Positions 1-13,331 are shown, numbered from the stretch's first letter. The stretch: DNA of 64,000 nt from Gordionus sp. m RMFG-2023 (GCF_954871325.1 NC_088778.1:13729666-13793665); one strand, 5' to 3'. Notes: generated from the sequence alone by a model not told the origin. Program-made: numbers and translations.

Positions 1-260
1 TTATAAAACTATTGATAAAATTAAATTATAAATTAAATTTAAAAAAAGTAAAGCACAATATAAACAGTGGAAGAAACTTTGCAAGGAATACCGTGATGGG
101 GTGCGAAGCCTTCCAGATTATATGTCTTTACAGTATATCTAATTTTATCAATTATCATATGACAATCAAATAATTTTTCCCAATAGTATATTAAATATTT
201 TACAGAAGACTATAAAATATTGATATGGACAACAGAAAATATCCTTTAAAGAATATAAAT
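1..260. repeat. Partial copy of the 723-930 repeat
   Basis: This stretch aligns closely with 722-925, inside the next element: both share a run of AT-rich sequence around 'aaagcacaata..aacagtgg' and 'gacaatcaa.taattttt'. The first copy is longer in the middle (about 70-120), where a short open stretch suggests decayed coding sequence. It is probably a truncated relative of the element at 283-1437. The window edge cuts it, so its left end is unknown. Confidence 0.6.
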
Positions 261-282
261 GAAAAAAATAATTCTGTATTTT

Positions 283-1437
283 CATAGGCGTAGCCAGGGG
301 GGGGGGCAAGGGGAAATTCCCACCCCCTTCAGAAATTTATCACTTTTTGAAAATATCTTTTTTGGCTAATAAAAAATACCCCCCTTAGTCTTCCCCCCAC
401 TCCCTGACCCTCAAATATGTATGCATATATCTTAAATAATAATTTAAAAGAAAGAATGTAAAAGTTGATATTTTTTTATAAAACTATTCATCATAATTTA
501 TAGATTTTTGGGAAAATAAATTTATAAATATATAAAATGAACCAAAAATGTTTTTTAATAAATGGAATATAAGCCAAAGATAAGTCTTAAGACAGAAGTG
601 AAATGTATTATAATTATTAATAATAGATCCATAAAATTAATAAATATTATAATATATCAAATATAATTTTTTATAAAGTGAGTAATTTTAATTTATTAAT
701 CTTAATAAAAGTTAAATATAATTTTAAAACTATTGATAAAATTAAATCATAAATTAAAAAAATATTAAAGCACAATACAAACAGTGGAATATTATATGTC
801 GTAGATTTACAATATATCTAATTATCAAATGACAATCAAGTAATTTTTACCTATATAGCGAATAATCTATTTTACAGATAACTATAAAATATTGATAAGG
901 ACATCAGAAAATATCTTTTAAAGACATTGTGGGATGAATAATAAAATTAAATTTAAATATAATTTTTCTTAAAATAAATAGATGGCGATAAATAATTGAA
1001 TGCAAATTGTTGCATATTTAATATCAAGAGCATTGATTAGTAAAATTTGTTAAATTATTAACTGTAATATATTCTCTAACTGTCAAATATGACTGTAAAA
1101 GTGGAATTTTACCTAGTATTTTATAACTAATTCTATATAATAGAGTAAAATTAACTATATGTCTACTTACTTTTTATAAATAAATTACTTATAATTGTTT
1201 GGAATAAATTATTACCATGCTTTTATATTAAGGTATATACAATACAAGTAATTTATTATATTTTTATTTTATATAAACTAATAAAAATATATTTCATATT
1301 TGTTCCAGGCTTATATTAAAATTTGTAAAAATATTTATCTATATATAGTCTAAAGTAAGGGTCTGGGGGCGAAGCCCCCAGTAATTTTTTAATTTCCCCC
1401 CCCCCCCCCCCTTATGAAAATCCTGGCTACGCCTATG
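283..1437. mobile_element. Non-autonomous hAT-like element with C/G-run ends
   Basis: Sixteen-base terminal inverted repeats are visible: 'cataggcgtagccagg' at 283-298 and its reverse complement at 1422-1437. Runs of G (left) and C (right) lie just inside them. The 8 bp outside each end match at six positions, which fits an old hAT target duplication. No open frame remains. The part 927-1110 resembles 33283-33440 in the hAT at 32190-33997, so this is probably a deleted relative of that family. A gggggcgaagccccc-type hairpin lies near the right end. Confidence 0.65.
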
Positions 1438-1767
1438 TATATTTCAGTAGCGTCAATATCTAATAAGTTACATAAAAAGTTATATATATTCTTAAAAATT
1501 CTTCCAAAAACTTAATCAAAATATATACTTAAATAAATTTTCAATTTTTATTAATTATCAAAAAATAAACCAAGAAACATAAGTAATTTTTACAAAAATA
1601 TCAAATATCTTTTTCATTAAAAAAATATTAATAAATAAATCTAATATTTCTCAAAAATCAATAATAATGATTTCTTATTTACAATTATCATTTGTTTTCG
1701 CAAATTAAACAAAAGTTATAGATTAATTTAAAAAATTATATGAAAAAGATCATCAAAAATTAGGACA
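1438..1767. other. No gene seen
   Basis: AT-rich sequence with homopolymer runs. I see no coding frame, RNA gene or element boundary. Confidence 0.5.
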
Positions 1768-2530
1768 TGTCACCCTTTTATGGGCACATGACATTCCCTA
1801 TTATACTTTTTATTTAAATATTATTATAAATAATATATTATAAAAATTTTTGAGTAAACTACGCGGATTCTTATTTTAAAATAATATTCAATGTGTAGAG
1901 TATGGAAATGGATATTAAGAGAATGATTGCTATGTTATCGTCTTTTTGTATCATGGACATAGTTGTCGACGTTTGCGCTATATTTATGTAATTAATTGTT
2001 TGATCACTAGCTTGCACAGACAGTCATCAGGTACTTGTTGGCTTGACTTGAATAACAATATTCATCAGGTAATCGTTGGCTTGATTTGAAGGACGATATT
2101 CATCAGGTAATCGTTGGCTTGATCCCTAGCTGGTAAAGACGTTCATCTTCTAATAAGAATCTTCTCCTTTTCATGTTGAGTGGTATTTATTGTAATATTA
2201 TGTTTATCTTTTTTATGTTGTATTAGGGTTAATGAATTGTTATTGCAATGTTATCAAGGATATATTGATTTTTCTATGAAAAAGAGGAAATCTAGATCAT
2301 AATTTTTTTATTTTATATAATATTGATTTTATTTTCTTTCTTAATAATAATAATGTAATTTTATATATGTAAAGGAGAAAAAACTTAATAAAAATTATTT
2401 TTTGGAATATATTTTTTCGTAAATATAAAGATCAAAGTCGGTTTATTTTTACAAAATTTAACTAAATTATTTTTGAATGTATTTTTCGTAAATATTAAGA
2501 TAAAAATAGGTTTTTTTTAAGGGTTCTACA
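1768..2530 (+). repeat. Probable 5' LTR of the retroelement
   Basis: It starts with TGTCACCC and ends with TTCTACA. A primer-binding-like 'tttggtgcctacgatct' follows at about 2534. Around 2032-2125 a 25-bp motif ('ttcatcaggtaatcgttgg') occurs two to three times in tandem. The left end is a guess because no second LTR copy was found to compare. Confidence 0.35.
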
Positions 2531-2915
2531 AAATTTGGTGCCTACGATCTTATTTTAGCTAGTGAACTTAAGACACAACGCAATAATAAGGAGAAGAAAA
2601 CTATATTAAAGATAGATAAAATTCTTAAAATAAAAGGTAAAATAAAAATTATTATAAAAATATTTATTGATGTGTATTTTCATAGTTATTACATTAATAA
2701 GTATAATAAGTTTAATATATTTTCTAACGTTTAGCAGTGTTAAAATATTTATAATAAAAGTTTTAATAAATTTTTTATAAATTTTTAATAAAGAATAAAT
2801 GTTTAATTCTAAAAGAAATATTAAAACACAAAATTCTGTGGAAATGGTTCCATAGAGAAATAATTGTATTATAGCTGTAGTAGTAGTATGTTTATGGATA
2901 AATGGTATTGTGTTA

Positions 2916-5247
2916 CAGGGGCGGACTGGTCATAAGACCAGGTGGGCATTTCGCCCACGAGGCCGCAAGAAAATGTCGATTTTTGAGGCCGATCAGTGGA
3001 AAATATCAAAATAGAGGCTGATTAGAAAAAAATATTATTATGTTCACATTATTATTTTTTTCTCTTATCATTTATTTATTTTTAATGATATCTCTATGAA
3101 ATTGAATATCACATTCCTTGAGAATTGTCATATCGTTTACTATATTTAATGCATAATATATCAATAACGTCGCTTGACGCTACACATCATTACCACGTTC
3201 TTTTCTTTGTTTTTTACAAATGAAGTGAAAACGCTCCTGTTTGAGTAGAGTGAAAGCTAAGTTTTGATTAATTTATTATATTATATTTTTATACATTGAT
3301 TTATTGTAGAAATAATATAGTCAACATTTCTTGTTCTTAATTCATTGAAATCAAATAAAATCCAAGTCGGTGAATCAGATAAAAGGATGGATACTTAAGT
3401 GAAATAGAATAATTCATCTGGCCAAATAAGTTAAGAAGGCTGCAAAAATAGTGAGATAAGGTGGTGGTCATGTGAAAAAGCCCTTAGATGGATATATGGT
3501 AAAGAGAGCTTGCTCCCAATAACGATAAAGGCACTTCAATTTATAATAGATAATAAATAATTTGAGACAAAAACTTGATAATTTATGTAAATTTAAGACT
3601 CTAAGTACAGCTATAATATATTTGGAAATTTTTAAAATAATAGGGCCACTGTCATATTTTTAAACTAAAAAATTAGGTACTTTGTCAGCATGGAAAATGA
3701 AAGAAGATGCTAAATCTTCTGCATCATCGATTTTTACATAGATTCAAAATAAAGCAATAAAATGGCTTTTAATAAATAAAAAATTTTAATATTTATAGTT
3801 CCCGGAGAGTATCTGAGTACAAAATGCTATGTAAAAAGATCGAATAGGACGAGCGAAGAGAATATATAGTGACATATGCCAAGATGAACGTCCTCATTGA
3901 CCTTTATTGGTTTGAACTATTTCGTCATACAAATTATAAACAGCTTGTCGGAAATACTTTCTGAGAATTGAGGGCTTATCTTGAATATGCAATATTTGCA
4001 TCCAAGTGATGAAATAAATAGTATAGGTATTTCTGAAAAGACTTTGGAAAAACAGGCACAATTGGCATATATATTGAATGTTAAATTTCATAACGAATTA
4101 TGTTCATTTGCCAGTGTATTCAAAGATTTGGTAGCAGAATTAAATGAAACGGACGATGATATCGTATGTACAAGTTAGGAGTCAAAAGAAGAAAATGGAA
4201 TATTACAATATGATAATAAATCAGAGTGTGATAATAAATGTAACAAGTGTTTAATATGCGTGTATGAAATTCTTAAAAGATACAATATGCATACAAGTGA
4301 CACTAATTTATTTTTGGCATATGAATACATTTTAACTTTATCATTTACGCAAGTTAATTGCGAGAAAGCATTTAGTAAATTAAAATTTATAAAAATAAGC
4401 TGAGAGCTAATATTGACCAAGAAAAATTAGAAGCGTTTTTAATGATGTCAGTTGAACGAAAACTATTAGCGTAGATTGAACTATAATATATTCCTTTATA
4501 TCTGCGCAAAGGTTCAAAGTTAATGAGAGACTTATTAACGTATAAATTATATATTTTCTTAATTCTTTTATTATAATCTTATTAATATTATTTACAATAT
4601 GATCGGTGCTGATTTTATAAAAGTGCAGCAATTTTATCCTCTGTAATATTGTATAACAGCATTAATTTTATATTTATAATTAATTTAATATACCCCCCCC
4701 CCCTTTTTTAAAACCCATATATTTTTTTTTATAGTCTTTTTTAATGTCTTCATAGATCATATATATATTATATATTTCTTTTTTTTATATTTAATTTTTA
4801 ATATATCCATTTTAATATATATTTTTTAATCCTCTGTAATTTTAATGAAAATCAAAAAATAAAATACAGTTTAATATAAAAAAAATATATATATATTGAG
4901 TATGCATTTTTTTAATATTTAACATGTGATGTATGATTTGATTTTATAGCTCAATATCTTTGTAAATCTAATATAAAATAATACGTGCAATGAATATTAT
5001 TTTATATAGGTAATGAATATGATTTTAGATGTGCATTTTTTTAAAATAAAATATATGATTATCGTATATTACTATTCTGTTTTTTACTAAAAATGTAAAT
5101 CGTTTGAACTTATTTTCAAAAAATAAGAAGTAACAAAAATCATGTAAATCAAACCCGCAAAATGAAAGTATGGGAGCGAAGCCCCCATATAAATGAGGCA
5201 GCTATAAAAAATGTCACCAAGGCTTTAGCGTAGCCAGTCCGCCCCTG
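2916..5247 (+). mobile_element. hAT transposon, ZMYM/DUF4371-type, with 8-bp TSD
   Basis: Termini are 'caggggcggactgg' at 2916 and 'ccagtccgcccctg' ending at 5247. The target duplication 'ttgtgtta' is exact on both sides (2908-2915 and 5248-5255), which fixes the boundaries and the hAT superfamily. A decayed transposase lies at 3981-4474. A run of C (about 4694) and a 'gggagcgaagcccccat' hairpin near the right end recall the element at 283-1437. It sits inside the LTR retroelement and is therefore younger than it. The perfect TSD suggests moderate age although the gene is decayed. Confidence 0.9.
3981..4474 (+). pseudogene. hAT transposase, C-terminal remnant
   Basis: The frame opening at 3981 is interrupted by a stop near 4178 and then continues to 'NCEKAFSKLKFIK'. 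A frame change near 4392 leads into 'NKLRANIDQEKLEAFLMMS' and 'VERKLLA' before a stop at 4472. This is the hAT dimerisation region as found in ZMYM1-like (DUF4371) transposases, which usually read S-C-E-R-S-F-S-K-L-K-L-I-K. It is therefore a pseudogene with at least one stop and one frameshift. Upstream sequence from about 3660 has scattered remains of the same protein but no continuous frame. Confidence 0.75.
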
Positions 5248-6470
5248 TTGTGTTACATAGGAGAAAAATGAAAAGAGTTATAGAAAGTGATAGAATAGAA
5301 ATCACGGAAGAAATTGAAATAAAAATAATGAAATTGAAAAAGGAAAAAATGGAAGGGAATTAAAAAAAGTTAATGAAAATGAAAGAATGATGGAAGAAAT
5401 GTTAAATTTAAAAGATGAAATATGGAAAATTTTGAATGAAAATATGATAGAAGGAATGAGAAAACGTATCAATATTATTATGTGGGTAGATGAACGAAAA
5501 GGTATAGAGAAATAGAGATTGAAGATGAACATGGAATGAGAGGCGATAAAAGAAATAATGATAGTCATAGAGAAAATTGTGGGAGAAGGTATGAAAAGGA
5601 TTTCAGAAGAGAGGATCGAATGAATGATAGGGAATACGATTATTTTAAAGAGTATAATATGCCAATGAGCTTGCAGAGAAATGAAAAGGAAAATTGGGAA
5701 AGAGAAAATTTTTTTCGAAACAGATTTAATCGTCCAAAAATAAATATGCAAAATGTAAGATGTTATTTATGTGGGGAATTAATACATATAAGTAGAAATT
5801 GTGTTTATTACTGTGCGATGTTTAACAAGCAACCTATTAAATGTAATAGATGTGGAGGAGTAGGGCATAGCAGTGAAATGTTATGTTCCGACGTATCGTA
5901 TTAATGGAAATAATCAAAAAACATTTCAATGTGAAAGATGTGAAAAAATGGGACATGCTAAAGAGAATTGTTATGTAAGAGAACCGATAAATAGGGAAGC
6001 ATTTCTGGCAGTGAAATATTTAGCGCCAGCATCTAATGTATGAATGGTACAAAATAATAATGGTGTGAAGGGGGAAAGTAAAGATGAAAGTATGATTATG
6101 TGTTTCAAATGCAGGCATAGAGGACATCGGGCTATAGAATGTCTGGAGAGGTGACTAAATGATAGCGAAAATAGTAAAATGGGAGTTATTACATCAAAGA
6201 CTGACACGAGATTTCCAGGGGGTGGAGATAAAGGAGTTAAAGGGAATTTAGTAGATAAGAGAAATATAAATGTGGTAAATGATGAAAATATGAAAAATTA
6301 TAGAATTTTTATTTTAAATTAGAGGGCAAAAGTGAGAAGGATAAATGTCCTCGTGTAGAAATAGTTGTAGGAAGTAGAGAAATATCTCTGCTGTACAGGG
6401 GCTGCGATATCGATTGTTAATTATGAAAATTATTGTGAATATTGGCCAGAAGATATTTTTTATTTTACAT

Positions 6471-6684
6471 AGTTCAACAACCATGTCAAAGAGTAAAGTC
6501 TTTTTCATGTCCAACAATATTTTATTTTAAGTCTTTTTTTTTTATCACATATTAAAAAATTTCTATCTTATATTGTTCAACAACAATGTCTCATAATATT
6601 TAAAAAAAAATTTTTTTTTAACTTATACACAAAATATTGTATTTTATTGAACTTTTAAATACCAGGACACGTGGTTTGGTATTA
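6471..6684. other. No gene seen between two elements
   Basis: AT-rich sequence with two short 'gttcaacaac.atgtc' motifs (about 6473 and 6575). No coding frame or RNA gene. Confidence 0.4.
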
Positions 6685-8439
6685 CAGTGAAACGAGTGTT
6701 AAAAATCAACTAACAATAAAAGGGGATAAATATAATAAAATTTTATTTTAATTTAATACACATTGAAATTAAATATGGACAAGCAATTAATTAACAAGAT
6801 TAATTGTTTTTAAATTAATAAAAGTTGTAAATATAAATTTGTGATAAAAAATGGAAATATTTTTTGTAAAAAGTCTTTTTGATATTTGAAAATATTTTAG
6901 AATTACTTAAATGTAATCTATTTTGAAATTTTGCACCCATTTATTTCGATAAAAATATGATAATACTATAAATTTTTATAATAACTTCATCAAAATATTC
7001 TTTTGTTCCACGAATTTAATGATAGTACCTTTTTAGAAATTAAAAGAGTTAATATTATAATTATTATAAAAGGATTATCTAATTAATCAGAACCGGCGAT
7101 AACCCAACTCCAAATAGTTTTGCATGTGATTGTAAAAGTTAGTAAAATCATAAGGAATAAATCCGTGTAAGACCTGTATAATATTCCCAATAATTTCATC
7201 TCTTGAATTAGGGCGGGGTTTATTGCTCGATATTTATTTTTCAAGACTCAAAAATTTTTTTTATGGGATTTAGCTGAGGTGAATATGGTGGTAGATACAA
7301 TCCTATCTTTATATGCATCGATAAGATGGCTTCTATGAATAGATGCATTATCCATTACAATATTTGCATCTGGTGATAAGACACTGATAAGCTCTGTCAT
7401 AAAATCACGGAATAACCACCCATTATTAGCTCCTTCGATTATTTTATAATGGATTACCCCTCCAATTCCAATTGTACAAAGTATGCTTACATTTTTACCC
7501 TTAGAGGATGGAATTTTTATTACTGGACGGACATTATATGGTGCCCAGGCGTAGATTCGTACAACGTGCAAGTTTATTCCAGTTTCATCTAAGAAATATA
7601 ATTTTTCTCTTGGGATATTTAAGATCTTTACACAATAGATTTGACGAATATTGATTGCCCCAGGAGTATTTCTTCTATCAGGCTCCTTGCCAGCTCTTTT
7701 TTTCGACCAACCTATATTTTTTATATATTTGCTAATTGTTGTTTTCGTTTTTGGACTACCAGGAGGTAAATTTTCTATTATCTTCTGGATAGTAAGAGTA
7801 TTATTATCCATCAATAAATTTATGATGAGTCTTTCAATTATGGAAGTATCTTTTTTTTACTTCCTCTTTTTTGAATATTATATTCTTTTAAAGGTTCTCC
7901 ATTCATATCTGGGAATGTGTCCCCTCTAAATTTATGAAATGATATTGTAGACATTTCGACGTATTTTGCAATGTCTTAATTTTCATCTGTTCTCTTTCAG
8001 GCATTGATAGAAACTATATCTATTTTTATTCCAATATTTGTGTATTCTTATTGGTCTTTGAATTCTCGATGAAGATTGGGAGTTTTCATTTAAATTGGAA
8101 AAATTAATATTACTATTGGATAATAAAGATTCTATATTAAACATTTTTTTTTTATTATTTAAGAAAAATTTTAAAAATTAATAAATATTTTTTTACTTAT
8201 TTAAGAAAAATTTAAAAAATTAATTAATATTTTTTTACTTATTTAAGAAAAATTTAAAAAATTAATAAATGTATAACACATTTTTTTATTTTTAATTAAA
8301 TTTCCAACACAACGATTAATCCTGTTAATTAATTACTTGTCTTATCCATATTTAATTTCAATATGTATTAAATAAAAATAAAACTTTATTATATTTACCC
8401 CTTTTTATTGTTAGTTGATTTTTAACACTCGTTTCACTG
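6685..8439 (-). mobile_element. Tc1/mariner-superfamily element with ~130-bp TIRs
   Basis: Left end 'cagtgaaacgagtgtt' at 6685 and its reverse complement ending at 8439 are flanked by TA on both sides (6683-6684 and 8440-8441). The inverted repeats extend about 130 bp with few differences. The transposase is on the minus strand. Three near-identical AT-rich blocks ('cttatttaagaaaaatt') lie at about 8150-8265. The element looks complete at its ends but the gene is damaged. Confidence 0.88.
7212..7814 (-). pseudogene. Tc1/IS630-type transposase, damaged
   Basis: The reading frame from about 7814 down to 7248 shows a helix-turn-helix part ('GSPKTKTTISKYIKNIGWS'), then a DDE-type core with 'FLDETGINLH' (first catalytic Asp) and 'VMDNASIHRS' (second Asp). 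A frameshift near 7300 hides the end of the core, whose other frame reads 'LYLPPYSPQLNPIKKIFE'. The family normally has NPIE or NPID at this place, so the third catalytic acid is replaced by lysine. The N-terminal part beyond 7814 continues in broken form to about 8100. It is an inactive copy. Confidence 0.8.
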
Positions 8440-8441
8440 TA

Positions 8442-8792
8442 TTCAAATGATTTTAGTAAAATAAATGTGTTCTTTATGTAAATTGATAACATTTTAATAA
8501 TTACAACCAAATTTAAAAATTTTTTTCCTTTTGTTGTACAATCCAATCAAAATGCCATATGGTGCCATAAAATTGACTTTTTAATTTTTATATAGTTATT
8601 AATTATATTAATGACATTTATTTCTTAAATTATTGTCCCATATGATAAAATTTAAAATTTCTTAAATAAGTCAATTCACTTATAAATCTTGTAATCGCAT
8701 TAATTATTTTAACACGTGTTATTTTACAATTAACATCTTTTTAATTTATTATCATTGTTTATGACTATCCTATCATTAAATTTATTCACAAC
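8442..8792. other. No gene seen
   Basis: AT-rich spacer between the Tc1/mariner element and the outer LTR element. No coding frame seen. Confidence 0.4.
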
Positions 8793-8821
8793 TGTTGATA
8801 TGACCGATTAACACTAACCTT

Positions 8822-9226
8822 TGTCACAACGACAAGTTTGTCATTGTGCATCAAAACCTAAATATAAAAATAGAAAACAAATATATATATAAAAAGGAAA
8901 TTAATGATAATTAGGAATCACGAAATCATAAAATCAACTTTAATTCTTTATTCAAAATTATAATAGTAAAAATCATAAAAAAATAAAATAAAATAAAATA
9001 TAATTAAAAAATATAATAATTTAAAAAAAAACTTCTTTGTATCGTAAAAATTTGCCTTTTTATACTCTTTTCAATCTTCTTATAACTAATCATAACTATT
9101 CAAATATAATCTTTTTATCACGCGTTATAACAATAAATCCACAAGAATTCTTTATGCAAATTAAATATAAAGTACAACAAAATCCAAAAGAAATCTTTAT
9201 GCAAATTAAATCTAACATTTACAACA
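8822..9226 (-). repeat. LTR of the nested element (low-coordinate copy)
   Basis: It matches 11087-11488 almost base for base. It starts 'tgtcacaacgacaagtttg' and ends 'aacatttacaaca' as written on the plus strand. Confidence 0.88.
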
Positions 9227-11086
9227 CCTCCCTACTTAAATTAGACCCAACATTCTGCGAATGATCAATCTTCTTTCGATCTCGACTTATTCTTCTTAAT
9301 TTTTGCTGTCTTCTAAGTTCTAACGAAGGCTTTGTCGCTTGAAATTTTTGAATTCTATCTGTCGCTTGTCACCCTGTGAAACGATCAGCTTTTTATCGCT
9401 GTAAGCCACTGACGAACTTGATACACGCCTGTTTTCCACTATCCACGATTGATAACGATTATCTGGCTATTATTGGTCAGCGATTAACGATTGCAGCATA
9501 ACGTCTTGACCCTACTTTCTATCAATTTGCTTGTTTTCCCCTTTCTCTTGTAATTGATTGGTTGTTGCCTCTAATTCTTGTAATCGTATCTATCTTTCAG
9601 ACTTCCGGGTCTTCTACGACAGTTTGCCCTTGCTGAGATATCGGGTAATCTACTTCTACCTAAAATAATCTATTTAAATAACTTCTGAAATATTTTATCA
9701 CTTTCTTATATTTATTCTCAAATATAAACTACCTAATACAAATATACTAATAAAATATATAATTATACCAACCTTATCCTAATGTCTACATTTATCTCCT
9801 CTAAACTAATTCTGCCCTTAATAAATGGCGTAAATTATACTAAATCTTAAATTTATAATACGTAGCAAAATATAATAAATTATATAAATATATCAAATTC
9901 TATCACCCCTCTCCCCTTAATGAAGCCTAGACCCATATTTTCATTGAAAAATTTACTTGTACTCATCCTTTAGCTATTGATCCTCATCTTCTTTTCAGCC
10001 ATGTTACTAAATTTATATCTAAAAATCCTATTCTAAAATATATATCAAAAACTATCTTTTAAAAAAATTATCATTGTGTATTTATTTCCTCATGTACTCT
10101 TTGACACTCAAGTCTTTAAAAAAAAACTGCTGAAATATATAAATCTCTTTTCATACATACGTTGTTGAGAAATCAATGACATCTAATCATAAAAGTTTTC
10201 ATACTTACGTTTATGAACAACCTATTAACTCTAATCACTATGGTTTTCACCCCACGTCTTTGAAGAACTTATGAAATCTAATCATTATAATGTTGAAAAC
10301 TGATATGTATATTTCTAAAGCATGTTTTTCCTTTTGTATTATTAGAATAATATTGTATAATTCTTTTTAAATCTTATTCATGATTCAAAATAAAAATCCG
10401 ATCTCAAATTGAGCTCGATTGTCGCATAAATTTTCTAATGACGAAAAGCCGATTCTCTCTATGAAGATTTTTTGGTTAATCTACAACCTAATATACTAAT
10501 TCACATTAATCCTTGAGGCTGTTTTATCTCTCGCAGCCCTTAAAATAAAAGTTAAACGTAATCTTCAATAAGAATTTAATCAACTATTTCCTAACAATAA
10601 AGTTATATTCTAATCTTATTCACCGAATTTTTTAATTATTATATCTCAGCAACCTATTAGTTAAATATTAACTTTCGCAATTTATGTTTCTATTTCTTTG
10701 TCAAAGTTATTTCTAGTGATCACTTGATAATGATTCTAAAATCTAAAATATCATAGTCTTTATTAGTTTCAAAATTCCATTGGTTTTTAGTTTACCAGTA
10801 ACTTCTAAATATAAAATTCCTAATTATCACCTTTAAATAACTAAACACAATTATCTCTATCTACTATGAATGTTACCTTTGTCTTTAATTTTAGATTTTA
10901 TATTCCTACATAAACATAATCTTAACAACATAATTTTTCCTTTTCATCTTTATTTACATATTTTTATTACGTTCTTCTGGAATTTTTTTTTTGTATTAGA
11001 ATACAGTTTGACACATCTCCTTGTTGTCCCACCGGTCACAGACTGAAGGTTGTAAAGGGCCGGTCTCCTCCGCTCTCCAACACCAT

Positions 11087-11488
11087 TGTCACAACGACAA
11101 GTTTGTCATTGTGCATCAAAACCTAAATATAAAAATAGAAAACAAATATATATATAAAAAGGAAATTAATAATAATTAGGAATCACGAAATCATAAAATC
11201 AACTTTAATTCTTTATTCAAAATTATAATAGTAAAAATCATAAAAAAATAAAATAAAATAGAATAAAATAAAATATAATTAAAAAAATTAATAATTTAAA
11301 AAAAACAAAGATTCTTTGTATCGTAAAAATTTGCCTTTTTATACTCTTTTCAATCTTCTTATAACTAATCATAACTATTCAAATATAATCTTTTTATCAC
11401 GCGTTATAACAATAAATCCACAAGAATTCTTTATGCAAATTACATATAAAGTACAACAATATGCAAATTAAATCTAACATTTACAACA
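11087..11488 (-). repeat. LTR of the nested element (high-coordinate copy)
   Basis: Second copy of the LTR. It differs from 8822-9226 by a few substitutions, a short insertion near 11305 and a short missing segment near 11458. Confidence 0.88.
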
Positions 11489-12533
11489 ACCTTTAAATTG
11501 TTTTTTTTATGTTGATATAAATTGATTTTTTTATAAATTGTGTAGATTGACTTTTTTTATATAAATTTTTATATATTAATATGAAAATTGTTATATAAAC
11601 CTGATTTATTAGTTTGATGAAAATAAAACTTTATGGTGGCAGTTCCGCTACATATTCGAGGAAATCGTAAATAAATAAATAAATATTAAACAGTTTCCCA
11701 ATAATAATGTTAATATAAATATTGAATTTCCAATATACCCAGGCAATGGCGATCTTTTTTTGAGTAGATTCGAAGACATCTTCAAGGTCACTCAGATCTC
11801 GGACATTGAAAAAGCAGGTTCCTTTACGAGAAGACCACCAGATGAGGTATATATCAAATTAGACAAACTAAATAAAATTGGGCTATAATGACCTACAAAA
11901 TATTCTAAAATCCACAGACAATATGATTTTAGCTACTGGAACATAGACAACTAGATAAAAAAAGTTCTGAAATGTAATATTTATATCATTCTAAAAACAC
12001 GTAAGAAATGATTTATTTGAAAAAGTGAAGAATAATTAAAAAAATTTAATGATAAATCTCTAAATTATGAATAAACCTATATGGAACAATAATAATAAAA
12101 CAAAGTCCATTGACAAGTTAGAAGATTATTTAAAATTTGATGATAGTAAGAATACTCTAAGCTTAATAGGTAATTTACCAGATGAATTATATTTAGTCAT
12201 GAATGTTTCCAAGAGAGTTAAATTCAAGTTATGATGAAACATTATATACATTAAAGTGTTTATGTAATTATAAATCGGCTACAGAAATAAAAAATTAATT
12301 GTTCTAATAAAAATTTTAGTAAATCTAATAATGAGAATTATTATAAAAATAGAAAATTAGATAAAGAAACACATTATTATAAAAGAAATTATCATTATAA
12401 TTGTAAATCTTTTAGTATCAAAAAATTGAAAAATATTGAATTAAAACCCAATATTCAAAAGGAAAGAGATTCTTATAAACTAAAAGAAATAAATTGTATA
12501 ATAAAATTTGAAACATTTGTGATTATAGGAAAT

Positions 12534-12607
12534 AAGGAAATAAACTTTAAAGAAAATAAGGAAATAAACTTTAAAGAAAATAAGGAAATAATCATTAAAG
12601 AAAATAA
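12534..12607 (+). repeat. 24-bp unit in triplicate
   Basis: The unit 'gaaataaactttaaagaaa' plus 'ataag' occurs three times in tandem, the last diverged. It lies in a short open frame rich in Lys, Asn and Glu inside the internal part of the outer LTR element. Confidence 0.7.
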
Positions 12608-13331
12608 TGTAATAAAAAAAACTCTTACTAAATGCGATAAAAAAAATTGAGACTTATAAATTTGAAGACAATTAAAAGTATCACTAAGAGAAGTCATATA
12701 AAAACTAAACGTCTTCATTCTAGAATAATACTCAAGGATGTGATGAAGAGATCTTTTTCTAAAAATTTAAGGCTCAAAAAATTATTTTTTACTAAAAACA
12801 ATCTTATGAATAATTATTATTTCAAAATACTTTTTAAATTAAAAAATAAGGGCATAAAGTTTAAATTTCTGAAGAGAGAGATGGATGTACAGACGTACAT
12901 ATCGTCTTATCATCTTTTATTAAAAAATATATATAAAAAATAAAAAAAACGCTAAAAATATTATCTAACAATCTTGTTGATTTATCATCCTTATATTATT
13001 CTTCCAAATTTGATCGATTCTCTAATTATTCATAATCATATATTCCGAAATCCTATTTAATAATGATAATTTTACAATTAGTGATAATAACAATTTTGTA
13101 AAATTGACAATGATAATGACGGAGCTTAACGACGAGCCAGCGTACTCAGAACGATATTAACAAACCAACGTGATAGAATCAAGCCAACGACTACAATGAC
13201 TTATGAACGCTTCAATCATATGCACAACCAAAATAAATATCATTTTCCAAGACCAAACTATGAAAGACTGCATGATAAGATTCACATGCAAGAAAAACCT
13301 GAGTGGAGATCATTTTTTTTAAAGGGTGGAA

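Larger units (their letters stand above)
1768..6470 (+). mobile_element. Broken LTR retroelement (gag and protease part), split by a hAT
   Basis: This is a fossil of a Ty3/gypsy-like element. Its parts, in order, are a probable 5' LTR (about 1768-2530), a leader from 2531, a hAT insertion (2916-5247), a charged gag-like region (about 5265-5720), a gag C-terminal part with several CCHC zinc knuckles (about 5758-6155) and the start of an aspartic protease (about 6330-6450). Reverse transcriptase and integrase are missing and no 3' LTR was found, so it is truncated as well as broken, with several breaks. Its protease start resembles that of the minus-strand element at 14258-20330, so both probably belong to one family. 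Confidence 0.7.
8822..11488 (-). mobile_element. Young non-autonomous LTR element nested in another LTR
   Basis: Two near-identical LTRs (8822-9226 and 11087-11488) bound it, with an exact 5-bp target duplication 'acctt' (8817-8821 and 11489-11493). Orientation is minus: on that strand the LTR reads TGTTGTAAATG...GTTGTGACA, a primer-binding-like 'tggtgttggagagcgg' follows at about 11085 going down, and a polypurine tract 'aagtagggagg' lies just before the other LTR (about 9227-9237). The 1.86-kb interior shows no gag or pol coding, so it is a TRIM/LARD-type element. The close LTR identity, apart from a few substitutions and small gaps, suggests a recent insertion. Confidence 0.88.

Noticed and set aside
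5302-5751. Open minus-strand frame of 149 codons rich in Phe, Ile and Ser
   Set aside because: It is the antisense of the charged gag-like region with zinc knuckles on the plus strand.
12426-12943. Two overlapping Lys/Asn-rich frames as host genes
   Set aside because: They lie between the LTRs of an old retroelement and contain a triplicated 24-bp unit; treated as decayed internal sequence.
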